Source: Rhodobacteraceae bacterium WFHF2C18 (GTDB lineage Bacteria; Pseudomonadota; Alphaproteobacteria; Rhodobacterales; Rhodobacteraceae). From it: a stretch of 64,000 nt of DNA. Shown here piece after piece: positions 60,163 to 64,000 of the stretch. The stretch is taken from positions 124,001-188,000 of the forward strand of contig NHTQ01000002.1 of the NCBI GenBank assembly GCA_002166865.1. The letters are read 5' to 3'. The notes below the pieces were generated by a model. The model saw nothing but the letters and a program-made list of their open reading frames with translations. It ran no database searches and was not told where the DNA came from. Position 1 is the stretch's first letter. The number at the start of each line of letters is the position of its first letter. The position numbers were made by a program, and so were the translations under genes.

Positions 60163-60215
60163 CGACGCCCCCTGGTTGGCGGCTCTTGCCGCGTCAGCCG
60201 TAAAAGACAGGACAT
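60147..60215 (-). CDS. possible 22-codon leader peptide overlapping the rsfS start
   Basis: On the minus strand AAGGAGGACA stands four bases before ATG 60215, which opens a 22-codon reading (MSCLLRLTRQEPPTRGRRW...) ending at 60147 in another frame than rsfS. Its stop lies 13 bases past the rsfS ATG, so ribosomes could reinitiate there. It may be a translational leader, or the site may instead serve an rsfS start I have not identified. No known homologue. Confidence 0.35.
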   Translation of the reverse strand: MSCLLRLTRQEPPTRGRRWRRP

Positions 60216-60313
60216 TGTCCTCCTTCGTTGCACACCGGCCTGTGCCCCGGTGCCGGGCATGTCTCCAAGGTAGCAAGCGCCCGGTGACATTTCAATGAAG
60301 CAGCGGCGGCGGA

Positions 60314-61675
60314 TCATTCCGCCGAGGTGTCCGGCGCCGCGCCGTTTTCGCGGGTGATCAGGGTGGAGCCTTCCAGCACGGTGACTTCGCGCTGCGGGAA
60401 GGGGATGGCGATATCGTTTTCCTTGAACGCGTCCCAGAGGGCCAGGAAGACGTTGCCGCGGATGTTCGTCAGCCCGCCGGTCGGATCGGTGATCCAGAAC
60501 CGCAGGATGTAGTTCACCGACGAATCGCCGAAGCCCACGATGTGGCAGACCGGCGGGCGCGGCTGGCTGAGCACCCGGTCCACGCCGGCGGCCGCTTCGC
60601 GGGCCACCCTGCGCACCTTGTGGGGGTCGTTGCCGTAGGCGGTGCCGAAATAGATATCCAGCCGCACGTAGTCGTTGGAATGCGACCAGTTCACCACCTG
60701 GCCGGTGATCAGGTCCTCGTTGGGGATCAGGAACTCCTTGCCGTCGCGGGTGGTGATCGAGACGTAGCGCGCCCCCAGCCGCTGGATCCATCCGAAGGTT
60801 TCGCCGATCGAGATCACGTCGCCCGGCTTGACCGACTTGTCCATCAGGATGATGAGCCCCGAGACCAGGTTCGAGACGACCTTTTGCAGGCCGAAGCCCA
60901 GGCCGACGCCGATCGCGCCCGACAGCACGGCCAGCCCGGTCAGGTCCACGCCCACGATCCGCAGGCCCACCAGGAAGGCGGCGGCGTAGAACACCACCTG
61001 CAGGACCTTGACCACCAGTTCCTGCATGGAGGGCGAGATGTCCTTGTTGCGGCGCACCTGCCGGGCCGAGGCCCGCGACAGGAAGCGCGCCAGGAACAGC
61101 AGCACCGCGACGACCACGAGCCCCTGCAGGATCAGCCAGAGCGACAGGCGCGTCTCGCCCAGTTCGATCGCTGCGCGTTCCAGCAGGTCGCGGGTCGCCT
61201 CGGTGAGGCCGAGGATGCTGAGCGCGACCCAGATGTAGACGGCGTATCGCACCACCGCGCGGACCAGCCCGTTGAGGATCAGCCGGGTGCTGAGCGCGAT
61301 CACCAGCCAGGCCAGGGACAGCTTGCCGATGATGTCCAGCACGTAGGTCCGGCTGGGCCAGGTGACATCGCGCATCACCCAGATCACCAGCCAGATGAGC
61401 GCCACGAAGATGATCAGCCGAAGCCGCCGGTGGATCAGCACCAGGATGCGGATGCGCCACTTGGGCCAGCCCGCGCGGCTGCGCATCCAGGCATGCATGC
61501 GCGGCCGCGCGACACGCGCGATGCCCCAGGCCAGCAGGAAGAGCCCCGCGGCGATGGCCAGCTGATACCCCACCCAGGGCCGCAGCAGGACGCCCAGGAA
61601 GCCCTCCAGGTCGCCCAGGATCCCGCGCAGGAATTCCTCGGTCTTTTGAGGGACTTCGAAAATCTCCTGGTCCAT
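60314..61675 (-). CDS. mechanosensitive ion channel, MscS family
   Basis: A 453-residue membrane protein with an N-terminal amphipathic region, five or more membrane segments (about 35-60, 80-105, 115-130, 145-160, 185-205), and the MscS core near 240-410: the pore helix GLAVLSGAIGVGLGFGLQKVVSNLVSGLIILMDKSVKPGDVI, then RDGKEFLIPNEDLITGQVVNWSHSND and the C-terminal cytoplasmic vestibule. It opens on hypo-osmotic stress. The start ATG 61675 is at the border of the gap with the HDAC-family gene (divergent, 96 bases). Confidence 0.92.
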   Translation of the reverse strand: MDQEIFEVPQKTEEFLRGILGDLEGFLGVLLRPWVGYQLAIAAGLFLLAWGIARVARPRMHAWMRSRAGWPKWRIRILVLIHRRLRLIIFVALIWLVIWVMRDVTWPSRTYVLDIIGKLSLAWLVIALSTRLILNGLVRAVVRYAVYIWVALSILGLTEATRDLLERAAIELGETRLSLWLILQGLVVVAVLLFLARFLSRASARQVRRNKDISPSMQELVVKVLQVVFYAAAFLVGLRIVGVDLTGLAVLSGAIGVGLGFGLQKVVSNLVSGLIILMDKSVKPGDVISIGETFGWIQRLGARYVSITTRDGKEFLIPNEDLITGQVVNWSHSNDYVRLDIYFGTAYGNDPHKVRRVAREAAAGVDRVLSQPRPPVCHIVGFGDSSVNYILRFWITDPTGGLTNIRGNVFLALWDAFKENDIAIPFPQREVTVLEGSTLITRENGAAPDTSAE

Positions 61676-61771
61676 GGGGCCAGCCTTGCACGCGGGGGGC
61701 GGGGCGGCAAGCCCGCTCTGGACAGGCGGGGCGTTTCGGGTTTGTCTTCGCTCAGGACCCGGAGGAGTACG

Positions 61772-62701
61772 ATGACCACAGCCCTCATCACCCACGACGA
61801 CTGCCTGAACCACGTCACGCCCCCCGGTCACCCCGAGCGGGTGGCGCGGCTGGAGCATGTGCGCGACGCGCTGCAATCCCGGGCGCTGACACGGGTCGCG
61901 GCGCCCCTGGCAACCGACGCGGACCTGCGCCTGGCCCATCCGCCACGCCATATCGACGCCGTGCGCGGCGCGGCGCCCGCGGAAGGGGCGGTGCAGCTGG
62001 ATCCCGACACCTGGATGTCGCCGGGCTCGCTGGATGCCGCGCTGCGCGCGGCGGGGGGCGCGATCCGGGCGGTGGACATGGTGCTGGAAGGCGAGGCCGC
62101 CAATGCCTTCGTCGCGTGCCGGCCCCCGGGCCATCATGCCGAGGCCGCCCGGGCCATGGGGTTCTGCCTGTTCGGGACCGTGGCGATCGCCGCGCGGCAT
62201 GCGCTGGAACGGCACGGGCTGGCGCGGGTGGCGGTCGTCGATTTCGACGTCCACCACGGCAACGGCACGCAGGATCTTCTGTGGAACGAGGCGCGCGCCT
62301 TCTTCGCCTCGTCGCACCAGATGCCGCTTTTCCCCGGCACGGGCGCCCCGGACGAGACCGGCGCGCACGGCAACGTGCTGAACGTGCCGCTGCGCGACGG
62401 GGACGGCAGCGGGCCGTTCCGGGCCGCCTGGGAGGAGCGGATCCTCCCCGCGGTCGCGGCCTTCGACCCGGAACTGATCCTGGTTTCGGCGGGGTTCGAC
62501 GCGCATCGCGCCGACCCGCTGGCCGGGCTGATGCTGGAGGAGGACGATTTCACCTGGGTCACCGGGGCGCTGTGCGACCTTGCGGCGCGCCATTGCGGCG
62601 GGCGGCTCGTCTCCTCGCTGGAGGGCGGCTACGACCTGGAGGCCCTGGCGGCCAGCGCCGCGGCGCATGTGGATGCGCTGATCGCCGGCGGGGGCGGGTA
62701 A
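61772..62701 (+). CDS. histone deacetylase family (acetylpolyamine/acetoin-type) amidohydrolase
   Basis: A 309-residue zinc enzyme of the HDAC superfamily. The catalytic elements are CRPPGHHAEAARAMGFC near 115-131 with the tandem His pair, and VDFDVHHGNGTQDLLW near 158-173 with the metal-binding Asp-x-His and a later LVSAGFDAHRADP near 235-247 carrying another metal Asp. Bacterial members deacetylate acetylpolyamines or are acetoin-utilisation proteins; the substrate is unknown. A ribosome site GGAGGAGTACG lies before ATG 61772. Confidence 0.9.
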   Translation: MTTALITHDDCLNHVTPPGHPERVARLEHVRDALQSRALTRVAAPLATDADLRLAHPPRHIDAVRGAAPAEGAVQLDPDTWMSPGSLDAALRAAGGAIRAVDMVLEGEAANAFVACRPPGHHAEAARAMGFCLFGTVAIAARHALERHGLARVAVVDFDVHHGNGTQDLLWNEARAFFASSHQMPLFPGTGAPDETGAHGNVLNVPLRDGDGSGPFRAAWEERILPAVAAFDPELILVSAGFDAHRADPLAGLMLEEDDFTWVTGALCDLAARHCGGRLVSSLEGGYDLEALAASAAAHVDALIAGGGG

Positions 62702-62787
62702 CGGGCGGACGCGGGGGAATCGCCTTTCATTTCATGCTGCGCTGCGGTATGACCCCGCGAACGCAGTGAGAAACGGAGTCTTCCGAG

Positions 62788-63810
62788 ATGGGCTACAAGG
62801 TCGCCGTCGTGGGCGCCACCGGCAACGTCGGGCGCGAGATGCTCAACATCCTGGCCGAGCGCGAGTTCCCCGTGGACGAGATCGCGGCACTGGCCAGCCG
62901 CCGCAGCCTCGGCACCGAGGTCAGCTTCGGCGACGAGACGCTGAAGACCAAGGACCTCGACGCCTTCGATTTCACCGGCTGGGACATCGCCCTGTTCGCC
63001 ATCGGCTCGGACGCGACCAAGAAATACGCCCCCAAGGCGGCCGAGGCGGGCTGCGTGGTGATCGACAACTCCTCGCTCTACCGCTACGATCCCGACGTGC
63101 CGCTGGTGGTGCCGGAAGTGAACGCCGCGGCGGTCGAGGGCTACGCCAAGAAGAACATCATCGCCAACCCCAACTGCTCGACCGCGCAGATGGTGGTGGC
63201 GCTCAAGCCCCTGCACGACCGCGCCACGATCAAGCGCGTGGTGGTCAGCACCTACCAGTCGGTGTCGGGGTCCGGCAAAGAGGCCATCGACGAACTGTGG
63301 GACCAGACCAAGGCCGTCTACAACCCCACCGACGAGGTGCCGCCCAAGGTCTATCCCAAGCAGATCGCCTTCAACGTCATTCCGCATATCGACGTCTTCC
63401 TCGAGGACGGCTCGACCAAGGAGGAATGGAAGATGGTGGCCGAGACGAAGAAGATCGTCGATCCGGCCATCAAGGTCACGGCCACCTGCGTGCGCGTGCC
63501 GGTCTTTGTCGGCCATGCCGAGGCGATCAACATCGAGTTCGAGGATCACCTCGACGAGGAGGAGGCGCGCGAGATCCTGCGCGAGGCGCCGGGCCTGATG
63601 GTCGTCGACAAGCGCGAGGACGGCGGCTACGTCACGCCGGTTGAATGCGTGGGCGATTTCGCCACCTTCATCAGCCGCATCCGGCAGGATTCCACCATCG
63701 ACAACGGCCTGAACCTCTGGTGCGTCTCGGACAACCTGCGCAAGGGCGCGGCGCTGAACGCGGTGCAGATCGCCGAGGCGTTTGGCCAGCGGGTGCTCAA
63801 GAAGGGGTGA
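62788..63810 (+). CDS. asd: aspartate-semialdehyde dehydrogenase
   Basis: A 340-residue enzyme with VAVVGATGNVGREMLNIL at 5-22 (NADP-binding), NPNCSTAQMVVALKPLHD near 129-146 with the catalytic Cys, and the usual RVPVFVGHAEAINIEF near 235 with the active His. It reduces aspartyl phosphate to aspartate semialdehyde, the branch point for lysine, threonine and methionine. DapD and DapE in the window use its product downstream. Length and motifs are normal. Confidence 0.96.
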   Translation: MGYKVAVVGATGNVGREMLNILAEREFPVDEIAALASRRSLGTEVSFGDETLKTKDLDAFDFTGWDIALFAIGSDATKKYAPKAAEAGCVVIDNSSLYRYDPDVPLVVPEVNAAAVEGYAKKNIIANPNCSTAQMVVALKPLHDRATIKRVVVSTYQSVSGSGKEAIDELWDQTKAVYNPTDEVPPKVYPKQIAFNVIPHIDVFLEDGSTKEEWKMVAETKKIVDPAIKVTATCVRVPVFVGHAEAINIEFEDHLDEEEAREILREAPGLMVVDKREDGGYVTPVECVGDFATFISRIRQDSTIDNGLNLWCVSDNLRKGAALNAVQIAEAFGQRVLKKG

Positions 63811-63951
63811 GCGCCGGGCCGGTGCCCCGGGCAGCAGCGCCGCCGGGGGACGCGCCGGCGGCATCTATCCTGTCTGTTCCCACGGATGCGCGCCCGGCCG
63901 GTGCGCTGACCGGCAGGGCGTGAATCCGCAGATTCCCGGGGGCCCCCTTGT
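63811..63951. other. intergenic tail after asd
   Basis: The 141 bases after asd are very GC-rich, with several partial inverted repeats (for example GCCGGGCCGGTGCCCCGGGC) but no T-tract terminator I can defend. No start codon with a ribosome site or RNA gene is visible. Confidence 0.4.
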
Positions 63952-64000
63952 CAGCCGCCGGCCGGCGGCGGATAGTCGTCGCGACCGTCGCCCAAGGAGT
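63952..64000 (-). CDS. possible C-terminus of a minus-strand gene
   Basis: A TGA at 63954-63952 closes a minus-strand frame that reads SLGDGRDDYPPPAGG at its end and runs off the window. A 16-base perfect palindrome (GCCGCCGGCCGGCGGC) at about 63955-63970 lies inside it. It may be the last codons of a gene facing asd, but 16 codons cannot prove this. Confidence 0.25.

Noticed and set aside
60542-62701. 719-codon frame over the MscS and HDAC genes
   Set aside because: Only the last 309 codons (from ATG 61772, with a ribosome site) form the real HDAC-family gene; the first part is antisense to the MscS gene.
62727-62740. 14-base sequence TCATTTCATGCTGC upstream of asd identical to one at the LysR operator (54169-54182)
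   Set aside because: A shared 14-mer is expected many times by chance within 64 kb on both strands, and the asd copy is not palindromic.
1-64000. CRISPR arrays, tRNA or rRNA genes, insertion sequences, att sites, restriction or toxin systems
   Set aside because: I looked along all intergenic regions and saw no direct-repeat arrays, cloverleaf-like genes or transposase or integrase sequences. A computed scan would be needed to exclude weak cases.

Overview
The window is high-GC, densely packed chromosomal DNA from an alphaproteobacterium, most likely the Rhodobacteraceae (Roseobacter/Rhodobacter group). The markers are an ethylmalonyl-CoA pathway gene set (phaA, phaB, ccr, ecm), small Rhodobacteraceae-type proteins, Hint-domain proteins, a NifU-like gene behind an Irr-type iron box, and an rsfS-rlmH-gpmI-envC-ctpA operon. 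I saw no tRNA, rRNA, CRISPR array, insertion sequence or prophage module. Everything is inferred by reading; no database search was run.

Layout. 0-3.8 kb: end of an AhpD-like gene, a small membrane protein, a lipoprotein with a peptidase S74-like domain, a DUF1989 protein, deoD with a GNAT gene, and a secreted DUF4168 protein. 3.8-9.5 kb: ecm, a ferritin, an acyltransferase and ccr. 9.5-15.1 kb: RecD-like helicase/SDR operon, TIGR02186/TauE pair, and nifU-tsaB-rimI. 15.1-24.1 kb: greA operon, ETF-QO, TPR protein/ispE, ispB, DUF2007/methyltransferase and a YdcH-like protein. 24.1-27.2 kb: phaB, phaA and an EAL-domain protein. 27.5-38.8 kb: rlmN, YHS and LOG proteins, then dapD and dapE separated by three Hint-domain proteins, followed by GNAT and glycosyltransferase genes. 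38.9-43.3 kb: rnr, a lytic transglycosylase and a VOC protein. 43.5-48.7 kb: CHASE-type histidine kinase and dnaE2. 48.7-55.2 kb: accessory-looking genes (DUF2267, rppH, orphan solute-binding protein, ClC channel, LysR and EamA). 55.2-60.2 kb: ctpA, envC, gpmI, rlmH and rsfS. 60.3-63.8 kb: MscS channel, HDAC-family enzyme and asd.

How the genes work together. PhaA and PhaB make (R)-3-hydroxybutyryl-CoA, which feeds either polyhydroxybutyrate or, through Ccr and Ecm, acetyl-CoA assimilation. All four loci carry GTTGCnGC elements upstream, mostly inside palindromes, which suggests co-regulation. Asd, DapD and DapE belong to lysine/diaminopimelate synthesis. MltB, EnvC and CtpA concern the cell wall and envelope, and RsfS, RlmH and RlmN concern the ribosome.

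The most unusual points are the Hint-protein trio, one of which has lost its catalytic Cys and His; a ferritin with a complete diiron site but Arg at the haem-Met position; a ClC channel lacking both proton-coupling glutamates; a DnaE2 without its C-terminal OB fold and without ImuA/ImuB nearby; and several strong palindromic operators.
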